In this document: positions 28,053 to 37,733 of the stretch, piece by piece
Numbering within the stretch: the stretch's first letter is position 1
Layout of the letters: the number at the start of each line of letters is the position of its first letter
Assembly: GCA_013002205.1 (NCBI GenBank)
Contig: JABDKN010000117.1
Location: forward strand, 1 to 52,468
Reading direction: 5' to 3'
Source: Granulosicoccus sp.
Lineage (GTDB): Bacteria > Pseudomonadota > Gammaproteobacteria > Granulosicoccales > Granulosicoccaceae
Length of the DNA: 52,468 nt
Notes under the pieces: model-generated
The model's database searches: none
The model's input: only the letters and a program-made list of their open reading frames with translations
Told to the model about the DNA's origin: nothing
Made by a program: the position numbers and the translations under genes

Positions 28053-28124
28053 AGCTTGCCCTTCCCAGCGGCCTGCCAGTTGAGTGAAGATGTGGCGTCA
28101 TCGAGCGAGACCTGGCAATGCGTG

Positions 28125-28517
28125 CTAGCGCTCGAATCGACCTGCATCGTCACGGTCTCGTTCGTAACGTCTCGTCAGTGGAAACGGCGGTAACCAGCAC
28201 TCGCGTCGAATGACCCAGCTTTCGTAGCTTGGCATTAGCTGGTCAGGTGCATCCAGGGAACCCAGGTTCACCTCGATTTCATCTGCGCTGCGGGCGAAGA
28301 CGGATGATCCGCAACGGGGGCAGAAATATCGCCCGGCGTAGTCACGCGTGTCGCCATCGATCGTCACTGCATCCTGGGGGAACACTGCAGAGGCGTGAAA
28401 CAGTGCACCGTGATGTTTACGGCAGTCAAGACAGTGGCAAAGGCCAACTCGATAGGGCTGTCCAGTCGCCACGATGAGAACATTACGACACAGGCAACTA
28501 CCTGTGAATCGGTCCAT
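28125..28517 (-). CDS. GFA (CENP-V/GFA) family zinc-binding protein
   Basis: 130 residues with the Mss4-like zinc-binding beta fold of the GFA family. Zinc ligands are visible as CLCRN (residues 8-10), HCLDCRKHHGA (about 28-31) and CPRCGS (about 68-71). Some members react with S-hydroxymethylglutathione, but most have no assigned substrate and the name should not be taken as proof. The start has a strong AGGAGG six bases upstream. It is the last of the minus-strand island between mnmE and mnmG. Confidence 0.88.
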   Translation of the reverse strand: MDRFTGSCLCRNVLIVATGQPYRVGLCHCLDCRKHHGALFHASAVFPQDAVTIDGDTRDYAGRYFCPRCGSSVFARSADEIEVNLGSLDAPDQLMPSYESWVIRRECWLPPFPLTRRYERDRDDAGRFER

Positions 28518-28591
28518 GCTGCGCCTCCTGTGTTATCAAGCAGGAACAAAACACATAACTTACCCAGAGGAGTCTGCGCTGATCCCCCAGC

Positions 28592-29725
28592 TCACGGCGG
28601 GCCGCTGAATTCCTCCAGTAGCGCAGCGGTGTGTTCTCCAACCAACGGACTTCTGGATGGTTCCGCAATGTCGGCGACATGCCGTAACACCGGGTGCGCG
28701 GGAAATTCAAGCAATTCACCGGCTGCCGTTGTGTAACCGGACATCCTCGTGGCAGGGTGATGTTTCAGGTCACCTGCCTCGTTGACTGCGCCATAGGCGA
28801 TGCGCGACGTCCTCAAGCGATCCTGAAATTCGGGCGAAGTCAGCGTGCAGGTAACACTGGTGATGTCCTCTTCCAGTGCTTCCCGATGGCGCACCCGTTC
28901 GTTGTTCGATGAGTAGTCCGGGTTCTCCAGCAGTGCTTCAGAACACAGGACATCGGTGCACAGGCGTTCCCACTCACGTTCGTTCTGGATGGCGATGAGT
29001 ACCAGTCGATGATCTGCACAGGCAAAGGCACCATAGGGTGCAATCGACGGGTGATGCAGGCCTGCGGGCAGAGGTGCACCGGTGCCATACTCGGCGTGCA
29101 CGTAGGGTACCGCCATCCACTCGGCTGCCACATCGAACAGGGAGACGGACAGCTCTTCACCCTGGCCGGTTCGGGCTCTCTTCAGCAAGGCCTCCAGTAC
29201 AGCGCCGTAGGCGGTAATGCCTGCACCGATATCGCAGACAGACACGCCGATACGTCCCGGTGCTTGCGGACTGCCGGACACCGATATCAAACCGCTTTCC
29301 GCCTGCACCAGCAGGTCATAGGCGCGTTTATCAGCCACTTCTCCGGTCGATCCGTAGCCTGAGATATTACAGACGATCAGCCGCGGATTGGCTTCGTGCA
29401 TGCGCCGGGTGGAGAATCCTGCCCGGTCGAGGGATCCTGGTGAGAGATTCTGCACAAGTACATCCGCCTTTCCGAGCATCGCCCACAGTACGCTCGCTCC
29501 CTGCGTGTCCTTGAAATCCAGGCATATGGATTCCTTGCCCTGGTTCAGCCAGGTAAAGTAGGAACTTTCACCTCTGGCGGCCTTGTCGTAATCGCGCGCA
29601 AAGTCACCCTCCGGGCGTTCGATCTTGATGACTCGTGCACCGGCGGATACCAGCCGGGCCGTGCACAGAGGTGCCGCGACAGCCTGCTCGATGGAGATCA
29701 CCAGTAGTCCGTCAAGTGGCAGCAT
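28592..29725 (-). CDS. CaiB/BaiF (class III) CoA-transferase
   Basis: 377 residues. Family III CoA transferases move CoA between carboxylic acids through an aspartyl-anhydride. The likely catalytic Asp is in SVCDIGAGITAYGA near residue 165. The N-terminal P-L-DG-L-V-I-x-x-E-Q-A-V-A-A-P pattern, IKIERPEGDFARDYD and QNLSPG are typical. The start overlaps the stop of the acyl-CoA dehydrogenase gene by one base, so the two are coupled and probably act on the same acid, one activating it and one oxidising it. The acid is unknown. Confidence 0.9.
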   Translation of the reverse strand: MLPLDGLLVISIEQAVAAPLCTARLVSAGARVIKIERPEGDFARDYDKAARGESSYFTWLNQGKESICLDFKDTQGASVLWAMLGKADVLVQNLSPGSLDRAGFSTRRMHEANPRLIVCNISGYGSTGEVADKRAYDLLVQAESGLISVSGSPQAPGRIGVSVCDIGAGITAYGAVLEALLKRARTGQGEELSVSLFDVAAEWMAVPYVHAEYGTGAPLPAGLHHPSIAPYGAFACADHRLVLIAIQNEREWERLCTDVLCSEALLENPDYSSNNERVRHREALEEDITSVTCTLTSPEFQDRLRTSRIAYGAVNEAGDLKHHPATRMSGYTTAAGELLEFPAHPVLRHVADIAEPSRSPLVGEHTAALLEEFSGPP

Positions 29726-30882
29726 CAGAAGCTCCTCGGCATGCCCAGGACATGCTCACTCAGGTACGACAGAATCAGGTTGGTGGAAATAGGTGCTATC
29801 TGATACAGCCGTGTTTCTCGCAGCTTGCGCTCGATATGATACTCGCGACTCATCCCGAATCCACCGTGTGTCTGCAGACAGGTATCGCCTGCCTTCCAGG
29901 AGGCATCGGCTGCCAGCATCTTGGCCATGTTGGCCTCGGCGCCACACGGCCGGCCGGCATCGAACAGCCGCGCTGCCTGCTGCACCATCAATGCCGCCGC
30001 CTCGGTTTGCGCATAGGCGGATGCGATCGGAAAGCTGACGCCCTGGTTCTGGCCGATAGGGCGACCGAAAACCACACGCTGACTGGCGTAGGCCGTGGCC
30101 TTGTCGATGAAATACCGCGCATCACCGATACACTCGGAACCGATCAGGATCCGTTCCGCATTCATACCGTCCATGATCACGCGAAAGCCATTGTGCTCTT
30201 CGCCCAGAAGATTCTTTGCCGGAATGAGGAAATCATCGAAGAACAGCTCACAGGAATGATGATTGATCATGGCATCGATCGGCTTGATAGTCAGGCCGCG
30301 CTGTTCTGCCCCTCTCAAGTCGACGATGAAACAGGAGAGACCATCCGTCCTGGATACACGTTCCTCGACGGAACGTGTACGTGCCAGGAGTACCATGAGA
30401 TCGGAATGCTGAACGCGGCTGATCCAGACCTTCTGGCCGTTGACCACGTAGTCGTCGCCCATGCGCTTTGCCGTGGTTTTCAAAGCAGTGGTATCGGTAC
30501 CGGTCGTCGGTTCCGTCACGGCAAAAGACTGCAGGCGCAATTCCCCGGCGGCCACGGCGGGCAGGTACCGGTTCTTCTGCTCCACGGTACCGTGTCTGAG
30601 CACGGACCCCATGACATACATCTGTGCATGCGCAGCTCCGGGGTGTCCGCCGGAGCGGGATATTTCTTCCAGGATGGCACAGGCCTGCACCAGGCCCAGA
30701 CCAGAGCCACCATAGCTCTCGGGAATCAGGCAGCCCAGAAACCCGGAGTCAGTCATTTCACGGACGAATTCAGTCGGATAACCCCCGGTGGCATCCAGGT
30801 TTTTCCAGTAATCTTCCGGATAGGCGGCGCATAGGGTTTTGACGGAATCCCTGATGTCCTGCAACTCACTGTCGTTTTCCAT
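29725..30882 (-). CDS. Acyl-CoA dehydrogenase family protein
   Basis: 385 residues from the ATG at 30882; the frame continues to 31002, but MENDSELQD gives the family length. It is a FAD enzyme that removes two hydrogens from an acyl-CoA. Visible elements are VTEPTTGTDT with the flavin-binding loop, VNGQKVWISR, ESYGGSGLGL and the C-terminal THGGFGMSREYHIERKLRE stretch, with the arginines that hold FAD and dimer contacts. Its last base is shared with the start of the CoA transferase. It follows a lipoprotein gene after 37 bp. Catabolism of a short or branched acid is a reasonable guess. Confidence 0.93.
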   Translation of the reverse strand: MENDSELQDIRDSVKTLCAAYPEDYWKNLDATGGYPTEFVREMTDSGFLGCLIPESYGGSGLGLVQACAILEEISRSGGHPGAAHAQMYVMGSVLRHGTVEQKNRYLPAVAAGELRLQSFAVTEPTTGTDTTALKTTAKRMGDDYVVNGQKVWISRVQHSDLMVLLARTRSVEERVSRTDGLSCFIVDLRGAEQRGLTIKPIDAMINHHSCELFFDDFLIPAKNLLGEEHNGFRVIMDGMNAERILIGSECIGDARYFIDKATAYASQRVVFGRPIGQNQGVSFPIASAYAQTEAAALMVQQAARLFDAGRPCGAEANMAKMLAADASWKAGDTCLQTHGGFGMSREYHIERKLRETRLYQIAPISTNLILSYLSEHVLGMPRSF

Positions 30883-30919
30883 GATAGGACAGAATCCATG
30901 GCAAACCGTAAGCTTAACC

Positions 30920-31879
30920 TCAACCGCCTTTGTCCAGATCGAGCACGAGCGAATCCTGCCAGGTACTCCACGGCTCGCTGAAGTTGTCAGTGGCGCCATC
31001 AATGGTTATCGATACCGTGACTGACCGGCTCTCGCCATTGTCGGCATTCAGCTCTATCCGCGAGCCGTCTGCAGCCCGTATGCGCAGGTTGCCCGCCTGA
31101 AAAAGCCGATCACTACTGCCGGTATTCTCGAAAATCAGTGGCGTATCGATATCAAGTAGATTTCCGCTCGTCACGGGTGAAACAAGGGTGAAAGATCCGC
31201 CCAGAACGGCTCTGTTCTGCGCACAATCCGCCCCGTAACCGAAGTGGGTATTGACCGCGGACAATTCAGTGGTGACGACGTTTCCCCCTTCAGTATAATT
31301 CACCGATTCGACAGCCCATTCCTGGTAATCACCATAGCCGCAACCGGAGAACGACTCCCTGACGGTGCCTGTTACCGTGGTAACGAGCCCATCGGCATCG
31401 GTGACAGTCAGACCCTCATGCTGCCAGATCTCATTCCCCAGGCTGGAAACCGTATAGCGGCTGGATCCATCATAGCGTGCAGAATTCCAGTCACAGGCAT
31501 CGAAAACGAGATCGTATTCTCTGACTATGCCGGTATTTTCCGGAAAAACGATATCGACAACGGCCGAACCCCCGGGTAACTCGCAGGCATAAACGTACTG
31601 CCAATGAACTGGATTGGTGCTGACGAGTTCGGACGTGTCAGGATCGTTTTCAGCGTAGAACTGTCGGGTCTGTACTATCGCATTGCCGTAATTGGCACCG
31701 CTGTACCAGTCCAGTATATGTCGCACCACGACAATGTAATTCTCGTGATTGAGTACTGGTACTTGATCATCCAATGGATCAGCGTCATCGGATGAGCTGC
31801 ATCCGAGCAGCAGCAGGCAGGTAATGACCGGTAGCCATGCGGATGTTATCAGGCCAGACCGTGCTCGATGTTTTTTCAA
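30920..31879 (-). CDS. Putative lipoprotein of unknown function
   Basis: 319 residues. A basic N-terminus and hydrophobic core end in LLLLGCSS, a clear lipobox with Cys at residue 27. An acidic Ser/Asp linker follows, then a beta-rich domain with many Asn, Tyr and Thr (NIVVVRHILDWYSG; VREYDLVFDACDW). Four further cysteines (ACEL, DACDW, SGCGYGD, ADCAQN) could form disulfides. I recognise no family. It precedes the acyl-CoA dehydrogenase by 37 bp. Confidence 0.8.
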   Translation of the reverse strand: MKKHRARSGLITSAWLPVITCLLLLGCSSSDDADPLDDQVPVLNHENYIVVVRHILDWYSGANYGNAIVQTRQFYAENDPDTSELVSTNPVHWQYVYACELPGGSAVVDIVFPENTGIVREYDLVFDACDWNSARYDGSSRYTVSSLGNEIWQHEGLTVTDADGLVTTVTGTVRESFSGCGYGDYQEWAVESVNYTEGGNVVTTELSAVNTHFGYGADCAQNRAVLGGSFTLVSPVTSGNLLDIDTPLIFENTGSSDRLFQAGNLRIRAADGSRIELNADNGESRSVTVSITIDGATDNFSEPWSTWQDSLVLDLDKGG

Positions 31880-31980
31880 CGTATAGCCGAGTGTCGCTGG
31901 ATGCCTTCGATGACAGAGTATGCAAGCTCATGCGATGGTAACGGTTGACCAAAGTCAATGATGTCCGCCATGCGTGCAGG

Positions 31981-33837
31981 CTAGGGCACCGATACCCCGA
32001 ACTGCATGGCGGCCAGGCGAGCGTACAGGCCACCGGCTGCCAGCAGGTCCTGATGTGTACCGGATTCGATCACACGCCCTTCGTCGAGCACCAGAATTCT
32101 GTCCGCGTTCACGATGGTCGCCAGGCGGTGAGCAATGACCAGTGTCGTGCGGCCTGTCATGGCCCGGTCCAGTGCCAGCTGTACCTTGCGTTCGCTCTCG
32201 GCATCCAGCGCACTGGTCGCTTCATCGAGCAACAACAGCGGCGGGTTCTTCAACAATGCGCGTGCGATGGACAGTCGTTGACGCTGGCCGCCGGAAAGGC
32301 GCACACCTTTTTCACCCAGGTAGGTACTGAATCCGTCCGGTAGTCTGTTGATGAAGTCCAGCGCCTGTGCATCGGCTGCGGCCTGTGCTACCTGTTCGTC
32401 TGTGGCATCGAGTTGTCCGTAGCGCAGATTGGCAGTGACATCGTCCGAGAACACCACACTGTCCTGGGACACAAAGCCGATGGCTGCACGCAGATCGTTC
32501 AGTTTCAATGCATCGATGTTCATGCCGTCCAGCAAGATGGTGCCGGCTTGTGGGTCGTAGAACCGCAGCAGCAACTGCAGAACCGTCGATTTGCCGGCAC
32601 CGGAGGGTCCGACCAGTGCAACGGTCTGTCCCGGTTCCAGGGTGAAGCTCAGGTCGTTGAGGGCAGGCTCATCGGGTCGGCTGGGGTAACAGAATGTGAC
32701 TCCCTGCAGCTCGACTCTGGCCCCGACACCGGCAGTGGTGGCATCAGCCGTTGTTGGCAGGGACTGGCTACCGGAGCGAATCACCGGCCGCGTATCGAGC
32801 AGTTCCAGCAGCCGCTCCGTGGCACCGGCGGCTCGCTGAACATCCCCGAGCACCTCTGCCAGCGCACCGGTCGATCCCGCCACCAGTGCAGCATAGAGCA
32901 TGAACTGAGTCAGCAGGCCGGGGGTCATGCGGCCCTCGAGGACGGCCTGGGCACCCAACCACAGGACGAAGACGATACAGCCGAATACCAGCGCGATAGC
33001 CAGCGCGGTCAGGTAGGCACGATTGCGATTGCGCCGGATGGCACTGTGAAAGGCGGAATTGGTAGCGCGGGCGTAGCGTTCGGCTTCCATGTCTTCCCGG
33101 ACATAACTCTGCACGGTGGACATGGCATTGAGCGTCTCGTTGGCCAGTGCCCCGGTATCTGCCAGCTTGTCCTGACTGTCGCGGGACAGCTTCCTCACCC
33201 GGCGGCCGAACACCAGGATGGGAACCACCACCACGACCAGCAGGCCGACGATGATGCTTGCCAGGTGCGCACTGGACCAGAACATCATCAGCAATGCACC
33301 GGTGAACAGCAGGCTGTTACGCAGACCCATGGAGATGCTGGATCCGATCAGAGACTGTATCAGTGTCGTATCACTGGACAGGCGTGACTGGATCTCGCCG
33401 ATACGCAGGGTCTCGAAGAACACCGGGTCCTGTCGCAATACCTGTGTGTAGACGGCCTGTCGCAGATCTGCGGTAATCCTGTCACCAAGCCAGGAAACGC
33501 AGTAGAAACGAACCGCCGTGGCCATGGCCAGTACCACGGCTACACCGAAGAGCGTCAGAAACACGCTGTTGACATGCGCCGCATCGATGCCGGACCCACT
33601 CGCGTCGGGTGTGCTGAAGCCGCGATCGATCAGGAGTCGAAAGGCCATGGGAATGGCCAGGGTGGCCGCAGCCGCAATCAACAGGGCTGCAGCTGCCAGC
33701 ACCATACGGCCACGATAGGGTGACAGGAAGGGTGCGAGTCGGTACAGCGTTTTCCACGCGGGCTGCTCCGCCGGCATGGTCGTGGCGCTGTCGTTGCCGG
33801 CGGGCAGGTCGGGGACTGTTGCTGCAGATTCGGTCAT
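31981..33837 (-). CDS. ABC exporter, MsbA/lipid-export type (fused permease-ATPase)
   Basis: 618 residues. A six-helix transmembrane domain (about 50-350) is fused to one ATPase domain (about 380-610) that dimerises. Walker A GPSGAGKST is near residue 412, signature LSGGQRQRLS near 530, Walker B LLLLDEATSALD, and the switch His in TLVIAHRLAT. Layout and length match MsbA-like and BmrA-like exporters of lipids or hydrophobic compounds. No substrate can be assigned. The other msbA partner genes (lpxK) are absent here, so it is probably not the main lipid A flippase. Confidence 0.93.
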   Translation of the reverse strand: MTESAATVPDLPAGNDSATTMPAEQPAWKTLYRLAPFLSPYRGRMVLAAAALLIAAAATLAIPMAFRLLIDRGFSTPDASGSGIDAAHVNSVFLTLFGVAVVLAMATAVRFYCVSWLGDRITADLRQAVYTQVLRQDPVFFETLRIGEIQSRLSSDTTLIQSLIGSSISMGLRNSLLFTGALLMMFWSSAHLASIIVGLLVVVVVPILVFGRRVRKLSRDSQDKLADTGALANETLNAMSTVQSYVREDMEAERYARATNSAFHSAIRRNRNRAYLTALAIALVFGCIVFVLWLGAQAVLEGRMTPGLLTQFMLYAALVAGSTGALAEVLGDVQRAAGATERLLELLDTRPVIRSGSQSLPTTADATTAGVGARVELQGVTFCYPSRPDEPALNDLSFTLEPGQTVALVGPSGAGKSTVLQLLLRFYDPQAGTILLDGMNIDALKLNDLRAAIGFVSQDSVVFSDDVTANLRYGQLDATDEQVAQAAADAQALDFINRLPDGFSTYLGEKGVRLSGGQRQRLSIARALLKNPPLLLLDEATSALDAESERKVQLALDRAMTGRTTLVIAHRLATIVNADRILVLDEGRVIESGTHQDLLAAGGLYARLAAMQFGVSVP

Positions 33838-34006
33838 GTTGCCCTGGCTGGATGAACGCAGATGGTTGATGCGGAATCTCTGCTGCGCAGGTTAAGTCAA
33901 GGATCGACGCGTTCCGGGACCCGGGTGGTACAGCAGAGTATGTGGGCGATGCGCAACACGGCAAGCTTCGGTGACATCACCGTCTATCTTTCGGACCTTA
34001 TGGCCC

Positions 34007-34012
34007 TATAAT
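34007..34012 (+). promoter_or_regulatory. Probable -10 of the mnmG-rsmG-parAB operon
   Basis: A perfect TATAAT lies 28 bp before the chosen mnmG ATG. Transcription would start near 34019, which excludes the longer in-frame starts at 33971 and 34016 except as leaderless. No good -35 was found. Confidence 0.5.
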
Positions 34013-34039
34013 GACATGCTGAAGCGAGTGAGCATCAAC

Positions 34040-35950
34040 ATGCAGTACCCAACAGTCTTTGACGTGATCGTAGTCGGTGGCGGACACGCGGGCACCGAAG
34101 CCGCGCTGGCGGCCGCGCGCTCCGGTGCAAATACCCTGTTGCTGACTCATAATATAGACACGCTGGGTCAGATGAGCTGCAATCCGGCCATTGGTGGCAT
34201 TGGAAAGGGGCATCTGGTCAAGGAAATCGACGCACTGGGCGGGGCCATGGCGGTGGCTGCAGACCAGGCGGGTATTCATTTCAGAACCCTGAATTCCCGC
34301 AAGGGTCCAGCTGTTCGAGCCACGCGAGCGCAGGCTGATCGCCAACTGTACCGGGTCGCCATACGGCAAATCCTGGAAAACCAGCCCGGACTGACGCTGT
34401 TTCAGCAGGCAGTCGATGACCTGATACTCACGCCGCAATCGCTTGCGGGTTCCGCCTCAGCCAAAATCTCCGGCGTCATTACGCAGCTGGGCGTGCATTT
34501 TCACGCGCGCTGTGTCGTCATGACAGTGGGCACTTTCCTTGCCGGTAAGATTCATGTGGGCGAAGCCAGTCACGGCGCCGGACGAGCGGGTGATCCACCG
34601 GCCATGACCCTGGCCCACCGACTGCGCGAAATGGCGTTCGCAACGGGTCGACTCAAGACCGGCACACCGCCACGGATCGACGGCCGCACCATCGATTACA
34701 GCACCTTGCAGGCACAACCGGGTGACTCCCCGCGCCCCGTGTTTTCCTATCTGGGCAAACCTGGCGACCATCCCACGCAGGTGCACTGCCACATCACCGA
34801 AACCAATGCGCGCACTCACGAGATCATTCAGGGTGCGCTGCATCGCTCGCCCCTGTATTCCGGCACCATCGACGGGGTAGGGCCACGCTATTGTCCATCC
34901 ATCGAAGACAAGGTGGTGCGCTTTGCCGACCGGGACTCGCACCAGATATTCATCGAACCGGAAGGCCTGAATACGCATGAGGTCTATCCGAACGGTATCT
35001 CGACCAGCCTGCCTTTCGATGTCCAGATCGACTATGTGCAGTCTATTCGCGGCTTCGAGAAAGCGCACATCACGCGACCCGGTTATGCCATTGAATACGA
35101 TTTCTTCGATCCACGCGAGTTGCGTGCCTCGCTGGAAACCAAAGCGGTTGACGGCCTGTTTTTCGCCGGGCAGATCAACGGTACGACCGGCTACGAAGAA
35201 GCCGCCGCGCAGGGGTTGCTGGCAGGACTCAATGCGGCTCGCCAGGGCCGGGAGTTGGATCCCTGGACACCGCGCCGTGATGAAGCCTATATCGGCGTAC
35301 TCGTCGATGATCTGATCACCCGTGGAACCCGCGAGCCGTATCGAATGTTTACCAGCCGCGCAGAGTATCGCCTGATGCTGCGGGAGGACAACGCCGATAT
35401 CCGCCTGACCGGTATCGGTCGCAGCCTCAATCTGGTGGACGATGTGCGCTGGCAATCTTTCAGTGAAAAATACGCGGCCATCGAGACGCTCAAGCAAAAC
35501 CTGCAGTCACGGTGGATTCGACCCGGCACCGCGGAGGCTGGCCAGCTGGCTGAGCACAGCGGACTGCGGCTGACCAGGGAGCGGCGACTTGCAGAGATGT
35601 TGAAGATGCCGGAATTTGCACTTCAGGATCTGCTGAACGTCGCTGCACCGGAGCTGGCGGATTTACCCGCGCAAGTGGTCGAACAGGTAGAGATACAGGC
35701 GAAATACGCCGGCTATCTGGATCGGCAGCAGGCAGATATCGACAAGCTCAGAACCCAGCAGGACATCGTTCTGCCCGATGCACTGGATTACACAACCGTC
35801 GTCGGGCTGTCAAATGAGGTGCGGCAGAAATTTACCGAGCAGCGACCCGGTACCATTGGGCAGGCTTCGCGCATTTCCGGCATCACGCCGGCCGCTATTT
35901 CTCTGTTGCTGGTTCATTTGAAGAAAGAGTCCGTGAAAAAGAGTGCCTGA
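34040..35950 (+). CDS. mnmG: tRNA uridine 5-carboxymethylaminomethyl modification enzyme MnmG (GidA)
   Basis: 636 residues from [12 protein letters not shown]-binding partner of MnmE. The dinucleotide fold [19 protein letters not shown] is at residues 9-27, [13 protein letters not shown] and [17 protein letters not shown] mark the family, and the C-terminal helical domain ends [20 protein letters not shown]. The promoter places the true start at 34040. It starts the mnmG-rsmG-parA-parB run, and 23 bp separate it from rsmG. Confidence 0.97.
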   Translation: MQYPTVFDVIVVGGGHAGTEAALAAARSGANTLLLTHNIDTLGQMSCNPAIGGIGKGHLVKEIDALGGAMAVAADQAGIHFRTLNSRKGPAVRATRAQADRQLYRVAIRQILENQPGLTLFQQAVDDLILTPQSLAGSASAKISGVITQLGVHFHARCVVMTVGTFLAGKIHVGEASHGAGRAGDPPAMTLAHRLREMAFATGRLKTGTPPRIDGRTIDYSTLQAQPGDSPRPVFSYLGKPGDHPTQVHCHITETNARTHEIIQGALHRSPLYSGTIDGVGPRYCPSIEDKVVRFADRDSHQIFIEPEGLNTHEVYPNGISTSLPFDVQIDYVQSIRGFEKAHITRPGYAIEYDFFDPRELRASLETKAVDGLFFAGQINGTTGYEEAAAQGLLAGLNAARQGRELDPWTPRRDEAYIGVLVDDLITRGTREPYRMFTSRAEYRLMLREDNADIRLTGIGRSLNLVDDVRWQSFSEKYAAIETLKQNLQSRWIRPGTAEAGQLAEHSGLRLTRERRLAEMLKMPEFALQDLLNVAAPELADLPAQVVEQVEIQAKYAGYLDRQQADIDKLRTQQDIVLPDALDYTTVVGLSNEVRQKFTEQRPGTIGQASRISGITPAAISLLLVHLKKESVKKSA

Positions 35951-35973
35951 CAGGCGGACGGAATCATCTGCCC

Positions 35974-36642
35974 GTGGCTGAAATTTGCGCGTTGCGACGG
36001 CATCTTGAACAGGGTCTGCAACAAGTGTCGGCATTCGTCCTGCCACCGGTAAACGAAGCTGCCTGTGATCGGCTTATCGCGCTGGTGACACTGCTCGTCA
36101 AGTGGAACAAGGTGTACAACCTGACCGCGGTGCGTGAACCGCAGCAGATGATTGACCGGCACCTGCTGGACAGCCTGGTCATGTGTCGCTGGCTGCCTGG
36201 GCGTTCGGTAGCCGGTGAGGCCGTGTTCGATGTAATGGATGTCGGCACCGGTGCCGGTTTTCCGGTGCTGCCCCTGGCGCTGGCCAGGCCCGACCTGCAA
36301 TTCCTGTCGGTGGAATCCAATGGCAAGAAGACGCGATTCCAGCGGCAGGCGATGCTCGAACTGGGTATCGGTAACGTCACGGTAATGCACACGCGCATTG
36401 CTGATGTGAAGGACAGGGCGCAACTGGTCATCTCCAGAGCATTTGCTGCACCGGGAGAATTCCTGCAGATTGCAGAGACCCTGTGCGAAACCGGAGGCGC
36501 GGTCGCCATCATGCTGGGCCGGGCGGATCGTTTGCCGGTCTCCGTGGCACCAGCCTACCAGTTGATGGAGGTGCTGGAAATCGATGTACCCGGTACGGAG
36601 TCGCCACGGCATGTGGCGCTGTGTCGGCGGCTTTGCGGATAA
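35974..36642 (+). CDS. rsmG: 16S rRNA (guanine527-N7)-methyltransferase RsmG (GidB)
   Basis: 222 residues, GTG start. It methylates G527 of 16S rRNA using S-adenosylmethionine. Loss gives low-level streptomycin resistance. The SAM motif DVGTGAGFPVLPLALARPD is near residue 90, preceded by the conserved NKVYNLTAVRE and followed by VESNGKKTRFQ. Its stop shares one base with the parA start (TAATG). Confidence 0.96.
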   Translation: MAEICALRRHLEQGLQQVSAFVLPPVNEAACDRLIALVTLLVKWNKVYNLTAVREPQQMIDRHLLDSLVMCRWLPGRSVAGEAVFDVMDVGTGAGFPVLPLALARPDLQFLSVESNGKKTRFQRQAMLELGIGNVTVMHTRIADVKDRAQLVISRAFAAPGEFLQIAETLCETGGAVAIMLGRADRLPVSVAPAYQLMEVLEIDVPGTESPRHVALCRRLCG

Positions 36643-37733
36643 TGGATTACACTTCCCCAATGAGCCGCATCATTGCCATAGCCAACCAGAAGGGTGGGGT
36701 CGGTAAGACCACGACCACCGTCAATCTGTCGGCTGCGCTTGCCAGCATGCACAAGCGAGTACTGCTGATCGATCTCGATCCCCAGGGCAATGCCACCATG
36801 GGATGCGGTATTGACAAGCACCAGGTGGAAGCCGGGATCTTCGAGGTTCTGGTTGATGCCATGGGGGTGCATGACGCCAGCCGGAAATCACCGGAAAACG
36901 GCTGTGACGTCCTGCCGGCCAATTCCGACCTGACGGCAGCGGAGGTCGAACTGATGAATATGGAGCAGCGCGAGCAGCGTCTGCACCAGGCATTGGAGCA
37001 GGTCAGGGAGGACTACGATTTCATTCTCATCGATTGCCCGCCATCGCTCAATATCCTGACCCTGAATGCGTTCGTCGCCGCCGACAGTGTCCTGGTGCCG
37101 GTGCAGTGTGAATACTACGCGCTGGAGGGACTGTCCGCACTTCTGGAAACTATCGACGGCGTGCGTGAGAGTGTCAACCCGCAACTGGCCATAGAAGGGC
37201 TGCTGCGTACCATGTATGACGGCAGGAACCGACTGGGCGTGGAAGTCTCCACCCAGCTGGTGCAGCATTTCGGGGAGCAGGTGTTCCGTACGGTCGTGCC
37301 GCGCAATGTACGTCTGGCAGAGGCCCCCAGTCACGGCATTTCCATCATGCAGTATGATCGTACGTCACGAGGTGCGCTGGCGTATCTGGCACTGGCGGGG
37401 GAAATTCTGCGCCAGCTCAGTCGCGCTGCCAGACCGGAAGACCCGGCCTCCGCGTCGGACAAGGCGTCGCCGCAGCAGGAAACTGCACAGGAAACAGCAC
37501 AGGAACCGATTCAGGAACCGGGTCAGGAACCGGTGTTGGAAACTGAGGGGGCTGCTGATCGGCAGCCAGTGCCCGGCTCAGGCACTGCAGATACGGCATT
37601 CAGTGACGCTGAGCATCTGGACGTCGGGGCACCGGATGAGGCTGCCCCCACGGTTGACACGCACAAGGGTCGAACCCCGTCGATCTCCGAGCAAGCCTCT
37701 GTGAGGCCTGATACCGAATCCGCCGATGGCTAA
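36642..37733 (+). CDS. parA: Chromosome partitioning ATPase ParA, with long disordered tail
   Basis: 363 residues from the ATG overlapping the rsmG stop; an ATG at 36660 (MSRIIAI) is the alternative. The deviant Walker A KGGVGKTTTTVNLS follows IIAIANQ, with DLDPQGNATMG and DCPPSLNILTLNAF. It forms dynamic ATP-bound assemblies on the nucleoid that move ParB-parS complexes. The fold ends near residue 265. A further 98 residues are rich in Glu, Pro, Gln, Ala and Asp and include repeats such as QETAQETAQEPIQEPGQEP; these are absent from usual chromosomal ParA proteins of about 260 residues. Its stop overlaps the parB start by 8 bp. Confidence 0.95.
   Translation: MDYTSPMSRIIAIANQKGGVGKTTTTVNLSAALASMHKRVLLIDLDPQGNATMGCGIDKHQVEAGIFEVLVDAMGVHDASRKSPENGCDVLPANSDLTAAEVELMNMEQREQRLHQALEQVREDYDFILIDCPPSLNILTLNAFVAADSVLVPVQCEYYALEGLSALLETIDGVRESVNPQLAIEGLLRTMYDGRNRLGVEVSTQLVQHFGEQVFRTVVPRNVRLAEAPSHGISIMQYDRTSRGALAYLALAGEILRQLSRAARPEDPASASDKASPQQETAQETAQEPIQEPGQEPVLETEGAADRQPVPGSGTADTAFSDAEHLDVGAPDEAAPTVDTHKGRTPSISEQASVRPDTESADG
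37476..37545 (+). repeat. Degenerate CAGGAA-unit repeats inside parA
   Basis: Units of CAGGAA plus ACTGCA, ACAGCA, CCGATT, CCGGGT or CCG repeat five to six times, encoding the Gln-Glu-Pro/Thr part of the ParA tail. It is a likely site of slippage and length variation. Confidence 0.7.

Noticed and set aside
28074-28117. TGCCAG/CTGGCA inverted repeat between mnmE and the GFA gene
   Set aside because: Arms of six bases separated by 32 bases with no U-tract are too weak to call a terminator.
33971-34039. Longer N-terminus for mnmG from 33971 or 34016
   Set aside because: The TATAAT at 34007-34012 lies inside or just before it, and the FAD motif position fits the family only from 34040.
36483-36641. 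Upstream extension of the parA frame inside rsmG
   Set aside because: It is out-of-frame rsmG sequence; the ATG overlapping the rsmG stop fits the ParA family start.
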